Positions 1 through 10,524 of a stretch of 64,000 bases of DNA are shown here, piece by piece. Source of the DNA: Monocercomonoides exilis (taxonomy: Eukaryota; Preaxostyla; Oxymonadida; Polymastigidae). The notes under the pieces are model-generated. The model worked only from the letters and a program-made list of their open reading frames with translations. It was not told the DNA's origin and did not search any database. The position numbers and the translations under genes were made by a program. The DNA is taken from positions 498,501 through 562,500 of the forward strand of contig LSRY02000055.1 in NCBI GenBank assembly GCA_001643675.2. Direction: 5' to 3'. Position 1 is the first letter of the stretch; each line of letters opens with the position of its first letter.

Positions 1-715
1 CTTTTTGCATCTTTTCTTTTGCTTCTCCTTTTTTATCCTTTTTTATTTGGTTTGAATTCACAATATTAATGTATATTTTTCAAAAGTTTTTCATTTTTAA
101 CATTTAAATTTTCTGAAGAAACCAAAAAGATGTATTATTTTGACTTCACTGTTTTGTTATCATTCGAAAAAAATTATTATTAAATGAGACAATTTCACTA
201 TGGTGAAATGATCCTATTATCATTTAAACAAATATTCTCATATTCTCTAATTCAAACACAGCAATAATAATTGTCTTCATTTCATAATTATTGCTCACCA
301 GTAAAAAAAACTCAAAACAAATAAACAACGTTATTAATTGTGAAAAAAATAAATGAATAATTAAATACTTAATTTAACATTATATAAAATAAAAAAGTGA
401 ATATTAATTCAACAAAAATAGGTTGAAATAACTTCATTAAGTTGGTTTTTTCAAGAAAGAAATAAATCAATAGAAAAGAATTAAAAAAAAAATAAAAGAG
501 AAGAAAAGGCATGCTGAACTTGTTATGAAATAATTGTCGTTTTATATAATCCAAAGACAAACTTTCGACTCACGGGCATTAAAGTTTTTTTACAAAAAAG
601 ATGATTATGAAAATTTTGTTATGGGATTGATCAAGAAAATTTTCTAGTAAATTTTTTGTTGATATCACTAAAAACTGCTCCACCCAAAAGTGTTGTTTTT
701 TAATGATATTTATTT
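1..715. other. AT-rich intergenic sequence, no gene seen
   Basis: Very AT-rich sequence with many A and T runs. The only open frame (about 63 codons, minus strand) is Phe/Leu/Ile-rich, as expected from AT-rich noncoding DNA. It ends at the direct repeat ccacttatta (716-725) that flanks the next element. Confidence 0.6.
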
Positions 716-1659
716 CCACTTATTAGGCCTTTGCGACAGACCGACTTTTCAAACAGTACCTCGACAAGTCGACCGACAAGACAGATTCAAAACTTTTTTT
801 GGTATTTTTGAAGATATTTCAATATAACTCTTTTTCTGTTGATTTTTTTTGATTAATAAAAATATATTTCAAATTTCCTTCGACAATTAACAACTTTTTT
901 TGATATTAAAATTTTTTCTGAAAAATTACCAAAAATTCATTTCTAATGGTTTATCGACAGATCTTTGTCGAGATCAGTCTGTCAAAAGATCAGTCTGTCA
1001 AAAGATCAGTCGGTCAAAAAGATCGAACTGTCGAATGGAATAACATTTTTAAAAGCATTTCTTCATTTCAGAAATAGACTTTTGTGACTGTTTTTTTCAT
1101 AAATAACTTTTCAACTTGAAAAATTAAATGATTTTAAAAGAGAAGAAGTGTCTAGTCTATCTGGTATATAATATTATTAGTCCAAAACCTCAATTTGTTA
1201 ATCGCAGGAACTGCTTTCAGATATTGATGTTATAAAACGTCATTATCCAAATAAATAATTATGGAAGCATTCCATAATAATAATTGATTTTTTTGTTTTG
1301 TTTATAAACTTCAAATTTGTGAAAAATGCAGTTGAAAATATGAAAAAGGTTTAGCAAATATCATTGTTTTAATAATTAAATACAATTTATATAATAGTAG
1401 TTTGATGGAATTGTCAATGCTGATGATATTGATTTGAAATAAACAACAAATAATTTTGCGTAATCGAAACACCTGCCTTGGAAGAATAATTCATTCAAAC
1501 GAGAAAAAAATGAGGAAACAAAAATATAGAGAAACGACGAAAGTTGTTATTTAAATAATTAGAGAAAGAAAAAGAAGCCATCTAGATTTTGAAAAAGAAA
1601 GCTGAATTAATATAGAAAACAAAAGAAGAAAAAAGAATTACAAACTGTTAGGGATTAGT

Positions 1660-1960
1660 TCACCTGCTTTCTTTGTTCTCTTTTCTGCTTCTTCTTCCTC
1701 TCCAACATAACCTTTAAAAATCTCTTCTCCTTCGCTTCTTTCCAACGTCTCCTCTTTACCTCTTCACAATCCAACTTCTTCTGCTTCATCTTCTCTTTCA
1801 TCATCCTTCTTCACCTTCCTCTTCTCCTTTTTCTATCTTCTCAATCATCTTAATAACTTCACAGAACGTCATTTTGTTCAACCGCAATTTCTGTTCTTTA
1901 TCGAATATGCAACTGCATCAAGTGCTTCATCATATTCAATACTTACTCCAAAACATGCTA
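1660..1960 (-). pseudogene. Acidic/basic coding relic inside TIR element copy 1
   Basis: Read on the minus strand, frames rich in Glu and Lys follow one another (around EVIKMIEKIEKGEEE, then RSEGEEIFKGYVGEEEE), with frame changes and stops between them. Composition and CT-skew differ sharply from the AT-rich flanks. I do not recognise the protein. It resembles the charged cytoplasmic segments of other relics here and may be a captured host gene fragment. No intact frame remains. Confidence 0.25.
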
Positions 1961-2566
1961 TTATTTCAACAACTACAACAACAGCTATTGTAACTATTTC
2001 AGCAAAAAAATTTAACATCATCCTGAAACAACATCTTCAAACATTATTTCTCCTCGGAAAAGCCTTCCATCACATTTCCCCACTATTACTTCCATGCAAA
2101 CACTTTCTCTATCAATGCCATCTCCGTATCAGTCACAATTTGTTGTGCAAATTGTGAACCAACATATTTTCAATCCCTTGTCGACTTACTGAAAGACTTT
2201 GCCATCGAGCGAAGCAAATTCACAAATGGAAGAACAAAATCCATCCATTTCTGATTCTCAGCTGCATCCGCTGTTGCACATTTGATAACAGCAGCATCAG
2301 CAACTGAAGGCAAAAATTGAAGCAACATGACAAAACACACAGACTCCTACTCAAAAAACTTTTCCTCAAAATAGCACTATTCTTTCTTCACTGATTTCAC
2401 CTGCTTTTACATCTTAACCTTTGTCAGTTGCATTGCCGGTGATAACTTTTTCAGAATTTGCGTAGTATTTCATTCCACACGATGTACAGGCATTTTTCCA
2501 TCACCTGCTATTTCATCTTCAATTGCACTTACAAGCTTATATTCGACGCATCTTTGGATACTAAGT

Positions 2567-4069
2567 TCAATTGTCATTGGGCGGAAAGTGGTGCTGAAGC
2601 AGCAGCGAGACTTGTGGAAGCTTGCGATCCAGAATGAACTGGAAAGAGTGAGGAGGAAGCGAGAGAGCTGGAGCTGACAGCACATCAACCAGAAACTGAG
2701 AAACGATATGTTGAGCATCATGAAGGAGAAGGCGCGGTATCTGTGTGCGATGGAGCAGGAGATGCTGGAAAAGGGCGTGAAAGACAGAATGAAAAATTCC
2801 TTTGCAGAGATTTGGAGAATCACGATGAACAAGCACTTAAGAAGGTATTTGAGGAATTTGAAGACAGGGAGAAAGAATTGTTCTGAATGATGTGAAAGAG
2901 ACGATTCTTTGCTATCAAGACTGATTGAAGAAGGCGACAACATTAAGAACAAAGACATCACAGAAGCGGAAGAGGCACAAGCAGATGACAAGAAAGATGC
3001 ATTTGTTGCAAAAAAACGAAAGATTGAGGCAGCTCGTAGCAGGGCAAGTGAATGAAGGAGTTCAGATGGAGGAGTGATGAAGGGAGATTTCAATGCATCC
3101 AAAGAGAGAGCAGGAAAAGCAGAGAGAAGCATCAACGGCAGCGAAGCAGAAGCTGCTGGAGATTGAAGAGAGATAGAGACAGAGAAGAATGGAGTCGGAA
3201 AGAGAAGGGAAAGAAAACAAGGCCATTGAGAAGATTTTGAGGGAAGAGCAAAAGAGAATTGCAGATCATGAAAAGCAGAAGTTGAAAAAGGAGGAGAAGA
3301 TGTTGCGGAGAAGCGAAAACAGGAAGAGGCTGAACAAAACAGAGTCCAATCTGAACAGAAAGAAGAAGCACTGAGACTGCAGGGCGAGTAGAAGTTTGCG
3401 CAGATTCGTGACAGGCTGAAGAAAGAGGCGGAAGCTGCTGAATGAGAAGCATCTGGGTGCATTGGGGATAACAGCTGCGTTGCTGATGACGATTACAGAG
3501 AAAGATGTGGTATTCAAGTTTGTGATCGTGCAGTTCTTTCAGGTGTTGGGAGATGCGCAAAAGAGAGCAGAGGATGTTATACTGAGGGAGAAGGAGAGAG
3601 AGAGAGAGAGAGAAAGGAATCGAAATTGAGAGAAAGAGAAAAAGAAAGAGAACTTGCTTCAAAAGAGTCGAAAAATTAAGAAAGCTCAAAAAGTTTAAAT
3701 GAAGCTTCTTCAAAAAGTGAATTTTCAGAAATTCCAGCTTTGCTTTAAGCAACTTTTGATTTTCAGTCAATTCTCCATCAGATTATAATTCTTTCTGCAA
3801 CGCACGATGTTCAAATTCTTCATCACATCACGAAAAACATAAAACAAATTGCAAATGAACAAAATAATCAGCAAATAATGTCGATCTCTCAATCACCAGT
3901 AACTCCCACTCATTGCTCAACATCGATTTCTCCTTCATGTCCTCTTCTTCAATGTCCTGTGTTTATTTCTCCATCTTCTCAGACTTCGCTTCCATTAAAT
4001 TCTGTTATTTTAACACAAAACTACCAGCCTTTCTCACTCGCTCCATCTTCTTCTTCTTCCTTATATTAA
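2567..4069 (+). pseudogene. Decayed coiled-coil protein gene carried by TIR element copy 1
   Basis: GC-richer plus-strand segment in which Lys/Glu/Arg-rich coiled-coil-like peptides appear in turn in all three frames: about 2708-2890, 3189-3374 (DHEKQKLKKEEKMLRR) and 3430-3630 (a helical stretch containing TAALLMTITEKDVVFKF, then an RERERER tract). A Ser/Pro-rich tail follows at 3878-4069 and ends at a stop. Several frameshifts and stops separate the parts, so this is a relic and not a working gene. Function is unknown. The helical-then-Ser-rich plan recurs in the relics at 22.5-26.6 and 46-54 kb, which may derive from related genes. The minus-strand frames here are Ser/Leu shadows of the same DNA. 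Confidence 0.4.
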
Positions 4070-4687
4070 CATAATTCTGTTTTAATCTATTTAAGCTTCT
4101 GCTACTCAATATCCAATTGTGTTTGTGATGAGCGAATTTACATTTATTGAATGCAAGAGGCTGCTGTCAATTTGAAGTGTTCAAAATTGATCAGTTTTTG
4201 ATGCAGAAATATTGGAACAGACGGAAAAAAAAGAACACAAACAGCAAAACTTCAATTCATTTTATATTTTGTTTTACTATTGTCTGGACTGAAACCGAAT
4301 ATTTTCATAAATCAAACTATTGTTTATATATTTCAATTTTTATTTTGTTTTGGTTTGATTGCAACATTTGTTTGGCTTCGTTTTATTTTCAAAATAGAAA
4401 AAATGAGTTTTATTCGAAAAATTTTGCTATTTTGCTTTTTAGCTTTCTTGAATTTCGTTTCATAAAAAAAGAATTTTCAAAAATATAACACTTTATTTTT
4501 TGTTCATGCTAAAATGAATATTTTTCGAATCTTTCAGTTAGAGAAAAATTTGGATGCTAGAACGAATATCAGATGAATTAAATACATTGTGAATCTCAGA
4601 CTCTCATTAAGAAAAAAAAAACCTCGACATAGGTTTTTCCATTCGACCGACAATCATCCAATAATTTTTCCTTGTCGCAAAGGCCTA

Positions 4688-5177
4688 GCCACTTATTATC
4701 ATGAATGAAATCGTGAAATTGAAGGAGGTATTTTGTTACACTTATGCCGTTCATGTTGAAGTACATGTTGGAATACTAGTGTGAAGGGTGGACAGTTGAT
4801 TGCCACATTAACGAAATATAACTGACTACACACACGTTCGTTGTACCATCATTTTTTTCAAACAGTGTCCAAGTTGATGTTTTGCCTGCACCGGGTTGAT
4901 GGTGCAGATAATGTGAGCGATGCTGTGGCGTGGAAATGTTGAGTTTAATCTCCGAGCTTTTCACCTGCACATGGTGCACAGGATGCACCGGGTCAAATAT
5001 ATCCTATAAATTATGTGGGCAAACGAGCAAACGGGGCAAATGGGCATAATACATTTTATGTGAAAATGAACTGTTACCGTAAATGTTCGACGTTAACTTC
5101 AACATCATCTTCCCCGAAATGTTCGTTTCAAAAATAATTCTGTTTCAAAAAAAAATTGTTTTTTTAATTTTTATAAA
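4688..5177. other. Leader region upstream of the PrimPol gene
   Basis: No convincing gene. It holds one arm (4807-4827) of a 21-bp inverted repeat whose partner is at 7950-7970 (20 of 21 bases match), so the two arms bracket the replication gene. An A/T-rich tract lies directly before the PrimPol ATG at 5178. Confidence 0.5.
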
Positions 5178-7519
5178 ATGACAAACCCCCTAACAGACAC
5201 TGACAACGTAATCCAACAACTGATTGATTCAATGGAAACAGAACAGGAAACGATGGGAGAACGAATGAAAGATCACATCGTTGACTTGTTCGACTACAAG
5301 AAATACTCTGACAAGAAGCAGGGTCAACGACACACTGGAACAGCTGTCGATATCAGCAAATGTGAGGATCTTTGTGTCGTTGATGTTGACATTAACAAAT
5401 CCCTTCAAGCTGAACAAACAAAAACCATCAGGAATTCCATTCTCGACAAACTCCCACGAAATGTCGGACTTGTACAAACAGCTCATGGTGGTCTTCACAT
5501 TTATTGTGAGCTGTGTAATTATCCCCTCAAATGTTCATCACAAACCAAAGTGTTCACGAGTCCAGAGAACGATATCGACATTTTTGCAGGTATTGGAGAT
5601 GGAAAACAGAGACTTGTTGTTCAAGCTGACTCTTCATACAGAGAGATGAAAGATGGCAAGAGAATCATCACCAAATACATTCCCCTCAACAATTACAGAG
5701 AGCTCACAGATCTTTCATCACTCGAATGTGTTCTTGACGTATTCGGTATTGACCTCAAAACAGAGAATACATCAGCAACAATGGCAGCTGAACCACACAA
5801 TCTTTTCACACAAGATGGAATCGTTGAAATGTCTCCAATAATCGCTCTTGTTCTTGTCGATGGACTCAAAGATGTTGAAATACATAACGATACAGGTTCT
5901 CTGTCACTTGACTCTGAGTTAACTCTTTTGCCGTTATTTGCAGCCCTCAACTCTTTCGTCAACATTAAGGGTTTTCACAACCAATCGATAGATTTTCTTT
6001 TCACTCAAGAAAAAGACACAGCAGCGTAAACAGCAAATGCAATCACTCACCATGAAAAGAAACGAAACAGGTTCAGAGATAACAAGTCACATCCATTTGT
6101 TCTTCAAAAGATTGTCAAGAGATGGAGTCCATCATATTACAACGATGTGATCATTCCACTCCTCAGAAAAGAGAATGAGCAAAAGGAAGAACCTCCACGA
6201 GAGATTTCTGTTCATGAAATAGATCTCAACTCATCGTTCTCATTTCCGAAATCAGGGATAAAGCTTGTCGAAAACAATACTCCTCACTGTCTGAAGTCGC
6301 TGAAGATCTCACAAAAGTGCTGAGATTTGTTGAAGCAAGGATGGAATTCATTGTGACAAAGTTTGACATTCACCCCTCTTGTTATTCGATATCATTCAAT
6401 GCAAAATCAGTAATGCATAAACTGTTCAAAACAATAAAACTCCGGCATGATGACAAAAAGACTATCACAGTTGAGACAGCTTTCGATCAATACTCTCATG
6501 TTCTATCGATCGATGGGGTGAAGTTCTAGTCAGATAACCCTCGAATATTCTCTCTGAGACATTGGTTCAAATATCTAATGACAAACGAACAAAACAACGA
6601 AATCATCAAACCATTCCTTGATTTAACACGAGAAGTTATCTCCAACAACAACGATGAACTCTATCAAAACATCCTCTGTTGGATTTCGTCAATTGTTCAA
6701 AATCCTGGTAAAAAAGCAGAAACATCACATGTTCTCAAAAGTTTGCAAGGTATTGGAAAGAATATCTGGACAAATGTTCTTGTTGAACTGTTGGCTGGAT
6801 ATTCATATCCAAATGTCACAGAGATTGCAGAACTGACAGGACAGTTCCACTCCATCGTCGAAGGGAAAATGCTGATTGTACTGAACGAATTGAAGAATGT
6901 TGGAGATGATCGAACAGCTAACTTTGATGCATTGAAGAGTATAATCACCGATTCAACAATCAGAATCAATGAGAAGAATCAGCCAAGAAGAACAGCTGAG
7001 AACGTAGCTAATTTCATATTTGTGACAAATCACACATACCCAGTAAAAATTGAGATTGGTGACAGAAGATATGTTGTTTGTGATTGTAACTCAAAATATA
7101 AGAACAATCTCACATTCTTCAAGGATTTCACTAACTCTTTCGATAATGAATTCTATGAACAACTTCTCTGTTATTTCCTCAGCAAAGATCTCACCAATTT
7201 CAACACAAGGGCTATTCCAACAACTGAGGCAAAGGAAGATATCATTGCAGCATCACTCTCTGTCATCGATGTGTTCTGTCAGGAGCATTACAATAAACTC
7301 AAAGAAGGGTGGAGATGTTCTGATGCACTATGTTTCAGACCAGTTGAATACAAGAACGATCGCTCATTCCAACTAGCAATTAAAGACAGATGTGAGAGAA
7401 AACAAATGGGTGGAAGAGGAAATCAAGTGTGGTGTTATAAACTCAAACCAGAGTATGAACAACTCTTCAAACGACGAGAAGATGAAGATGACATGGACCG
7501 TTCTGTGGAAATCAACTAA
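5178..7519 (+). pseudogene. PrimPol-superfamily 3 helicase replication protein, broken (virus- or plasmid-like replicon)
   Basis: The N-terminal part (from 5178) has the archaeo-eukaryotic primase motifs: VVDVDIN with acidic pair D69/D71, TAHGGLHIY with H103 and H107, and DIDIFAG at residues 132-138. The C-terminal part (6578-7519) has SF3/D5-type helicase motifs: a Walker A-like LQGIGKN, Walker B-like KMLIVLNELKN, sensor-1 asparagine in FIFVTNHTYP and an arginine-finger-like GDRRYVV. Such fusions replicate polinton-like viruses, NCLDV relatives and linear plasmids. The gene is broken by an in-frame TAA at 6027, a frameshift near 6245 and an in-frame TAG at 6527; coding signal continues through each. 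The complete protein would be about 780 residues. Walker A ends in Asn where Ser/Thr is usual. No capsid, packaging or integrase gene is seen nearby. This is an integrated element that decayed recently, not a host replication gene. Confidence 0.8.
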
Positions 7520-7742
7520 ACATATTCGTATTTTTGGAATCATTAATACACAAACGATACAACTTGTGTGCCACCAACGAATTAATAATGTATACCACAG
7601 AAGATGTCATGTGGCAATGTGGCAAAATGACAACATAATCGAAAATAAATAAAAACCCTCAAATTCATAGCAAATTAGGGGGAAAATGCTTATGTTAGCA
7701 GAAATTGCATGTTGGCAGCTCTTTTCAGATGAACTTAAACTA

Positions 7743-7857
7743 TCCTGGACACCTGGACACCTGGACACGCTTCCAGCACGGAGATTTAACTCAACATTTC
7801 ACTTCCCCAAGCATCTCGATATTGCCACAACCCGGTATCCTGGACACCGATTTACCA
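7743..7857 (+). repeat. Short direct repeats of CCTGGACA
   Basis: Three tandem copies of a ctggacac unit at 7743-7770 are followed by further cctggacac copies near 7838-7848, just downstream of the helicase stop. The open frames across them are best explained as a by-product of the repeats. They may belong to the replicon's control region. Confidence 0.5.
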
Positions 7858-7889
7858 CTTTTTCAAGTAAAAATATTGTTGTTGGCAAC

Positions 7890-8422
7890 CAACGATAACA
7901 TCAACATGGACCACTGTCCTTAACAATCAACGATTCAATTAACGTGTTCAGTCAGTTATATTTCATTAATTAACACATTTATCCCAATCAAGCTTGTTCA
8001 GGCAATAACCACTAACTTTTTCCATCAACTCATCTAACAACTCATCACTTTCGATAACCTTTCTCCTCAATATCTTAATCAACTTCTTCTGTTTTTCAGT
8101 AACATGTTCGTTGTAATACTTAGTTTCTTCTTTACGTTTTTCCTGAAACTGTTTAATTTGTTTCTGTTGAGCCTCTTTCGCTTCTTCCACAGTTGCGTAT
8201 ATCTTCTTCCGACCCATTTACGATAAAACAAAAAACAAAATCAATTATTTTTATTCACGATCACACCAACGATAAAATCAACTGTCATCACTAATTGTCA
8301 GACTAATTTTCCATCTTCGACACTCACACCTGTTATTTCCATCAACGATAACACAAACGATTAACAAACAGGTTCAACACATAAAGCTGTTATTACAAAC
8401 TCATGTATTTCATCAACGAAAA
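7890..8422. repeat. Iteron-like CAACGATAA words around the small replicon ORF
   Basis: CAACGATAA occurs at 7890-7898, 8267-8275 and 8343-8351. Close variants lie at 7928 (caacgatt), 8218 (ttacgataa), 8355 (aaacgatt) and 8414 (caacgaaaa). All are in the same orientation and interspersed with ATCAAC words. Spaced short direct repeats next to a replication gene suggest iterons, that is, initiator binding sites. No such clustering was noticed elsewhere in the window. Function is inferred from spacing and context only. Confidence 0.35.
7966..8217 (-). CDS. Small basic helical protein of the replicon (83 aa), function unknown
   Basis: An intact ATG-to-stop frame convergent with the PrimPol-helicase gene, about 450 bp past its end. 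The protein begins MGRKKIYATVEEAKEAQQKQ and is dominated by Lys, Glu and Gln, so it is predicted to be mostly helical or a short coiled coil. A basic start with (K/R)KKIY is common among small uncharacterised proteins of large DNA viruses and virus-like elements, which fits the neighbourhood but is not a family assignment. The codon pattern looks like coding DNA, with no low-complexity bias. The stop codon lies within the inverted-repeat arm at 7950-7970. It could be a DNA-binding accessory protein; that is inference. Confidence 0.55.
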   Translation of the reverse strand: MGRKKIYATVEEAKEAQQKQIKQFQEKRKEETKYYNEHVTEKQKKLIKILRRKVIESDELLDELMEKVSGYCLNKLDWDKCVN

Positions 8423-8501
8423 CATCAATTTTCACACAAATTCACCACTAATTTACCAACTTCGACACACTGGTTAATGTTTTTGCTAATTCTCCTTCTT
8501 G

Positions 8502-8750
8502 GAGATATGGTATACCCGCTATGGATATATCTCGATTACACCAATCAATAACTCCATCTTTATCGAACATCACTGAATATCTAATCATGATAAACCCCCT
8601 AAGAGTATCAGCAACAACTCTCGATCTCTATCTTATAATCATTGCCTATTCAACTTATAATTCAAGATGATAACTACAACATGATATTCATAAATCGATA
8701 TTATTGAATGACCTAATCGAGATGGATCCATAGCGGGAATACCATATCTC
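8502..8750. repeat. 37-bp inverted repeat with 175-bp spacer, right edge of the replicon
   Basis: Arm 8502-8538 (starts gagatatggta) and arm 8714-8750 are inverted copies matching at 34 of 37 positions. The spacer is AT-rich with no gene. No clear target duplication flanks it. It may be a replication or termination hairpin of the replicon, or a separate small MITE. Confidence 0.7.
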
Positions 8751-10524
8751 TTTTTCATCCAAAAAAATTGAATGAAACCAAATCATACTATTTAGGAGTC
8801 AAACCTCTTGTCAAACATTACACACTTATCAACAACATGAATTTTTTTAAATTGCATTGCAACATTTCAATATGAGAATTAAGAATGTCTTTTTCAAAAT
8901 ATAACGATTCAGAAGTTGAATTCTTTGAATATGAATGAGTTTGATTAGCAATGACCAAACATTTATTGAAGTGAAAGCAAAAAGTGTTGGAATAAGCGAG
9001 TAGTTAATGAAAAATACAACATCAGCCATTATCATTCATAACTGGATGTCATTCAAATGATCACTATTATCATATCTGACATTTTGAATACAAAATTGAA
9101 ATTTCATCACAATGTGAAACAACTTTTGAAAAATTTCAGTTTTTTACAAATGAAGTGTTTTTCAAATGTTGGTGAAATGTCAAAACCAATAAATAAAACT
9201 TTTCTCAAAACAAATGAATAATTAATGAAAATGAAATGTGAACCTGCAAGAGTTACATGAAATGCAGTCATATTGAATAGCTCTTATAAATCAGAGCATT
9301 CCATTGATTACAATATAATAAAAAAAAGTCAGGGGGAAAAAAAATGATAAGCTCCATTTCAGAAATATCGAAAATAGAATAAATATACTCAGAAACAATT
9401 CTTTCTTGGATTTTCAAACAATTTGTTTGTTTATTGAAATTTTTGAGTGCGTGTTAATCAAAATAAAATGAAAAAAATTCACAAAAATAAATTGTTGATT
9501 CTGTTGACTCATTCTCTAAAAAAGAAAAAGAATAAAAATAAAATAAAAAATAAAAAAAAAAAATAAAACCAAGGAGTTGAAAAGGACCGAATTTGCGAAG
9601 TGAAAGAAACCAATAAATAAACAAACAAATAAAAAAGAAAGCATTTGTCTTTCTGTATTATAGAATCATATGTTGAATAAATCAAATGGAAGGTTTCAGT
9701 TGGCTGGTGAAATGCTAAAAATTATTCAGTTAGGAACCCTCTCCCTCCCCCTCTTCTATTTTTTCCCCCTCCACAAATACCTGGCCTTTTTTGTCATCTC
9801 AGAAACAAACAGTTTCAATTGTGATTAAAATGTTTCTTGTTCCAACCAGACAAATCAAATGCACCAGATCACCAATTATCCGAAATCTTGAAAAGAACCT
9901 TGATACTCCAATAATAACTTTCGAAAAGGCTCGTTTTCAAAAAATAATGCCCAACTGGATCACCATTCATAATGTCAATGCAGCTGACACTTTCTTCGTT
10001 CAAACTTTTCGATGATCAAAAATTTCATGTTTTGGCAATCAAATAGAGAAGCGGTTGCCAGAAATAGCTCTGTCATTCATTTACACACTTGAAGATGGCG
10101 GGAGGGAAAAATAGATGGATAAAGAGAGAGAAAGAAAGAGAGAGAGAGAGATCAGATTTGCTCCTTTGAGGATGTCTTGCCGAAGGACAAAGAAAAGAAA
10201 AGAAAGAAAAAATTCTTGCACCTGAAAATGAGCTGATGGTGCAAACTCAAATCACACTGAAATGATGCTCAAAGCGAATAGTGACTTCCATTCTGCACAG
10301 AATGGAAAAACGGGCAATGTCTCACACATGCAGGCAAATGAGTGCTGAACATTTCTCTTGGCTGTCCGACAAAATTCGTTTTTGAATGACTTTTCCGAAT
10401 ATGTGCGACTATTTCGCTCACTTGCCAGAAATCTTCCAAAAATGTATCAGCTGTAAACCAGAGCCTCGTTGTTGAATGCAAAAGAAATAGATCCTCAATT
10501 ATTGTTCAATTATTCTCGCACTTT
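8751..10524. other. Intergenic, AT-rich then mixed composition
   Basis: No supported gene. There is an A-rich tract near 9530-9570, a pyrimidine block near 9740-9775 and a GA microsatellite at about 10118-10151. Frames of about 70 codons at 9791-10015 (plus) and 10269-10481 (minus) show no recognisable composition or motif. The second lies just downstream of the stop of the large minus-strand gene and is probably its 3' flank. Confidence 0.5.

Larger units (their letters stand above)
724..4687. mobile_element. TIR element, copy 1 (about 4.0 kb), with flanking direct repeat
   Basis: The ends are perfect 15-bp inverted repeats, TAGGCCTTTGCGACA at 724-738 and its reverse complement at 4673-4687. 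A 10-bp direct repeat, ccacttatta, lies at 716-725 and 4689-4698, so the right end carries one extra base or the element edge is offset by 1-2 bases. Just inside both ends are clusters of TCGACCGACA-type words (about 760-775, 955-1035, 4623-4652), as expected of transposase binding sites. A second copy with the same ends lies at 37693-41541. No transposase is visible, so the copy is non-autonomous. An 8-10 bp duplication would suit hAT or Mutator-like elements, but the superfamily is not assigned. Confidence 0.7.

Noticed and set aside
4776-4988. Walker A-like GAGKTS in a minus-strand frame
   Set aside because: Only 70 codons, no other ATPase motif, mixed His-rich composition, and it overlaps the replicon's inverted-repeat arm. 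Probably chance.
6027-6529. Reassigned genetic code (TAA/TAG = Gln) to explain the in-frame stops in the PrimPol-helicase gene
   Set aside because: The 2,900 codons of the beta-helix gene contain no internal TAA or TAG and end at TAA. Other relics show in-frame TGA as well, and a frameshift is also present here. Lesions are the simpler reading, unless the element comes from a host with another code.
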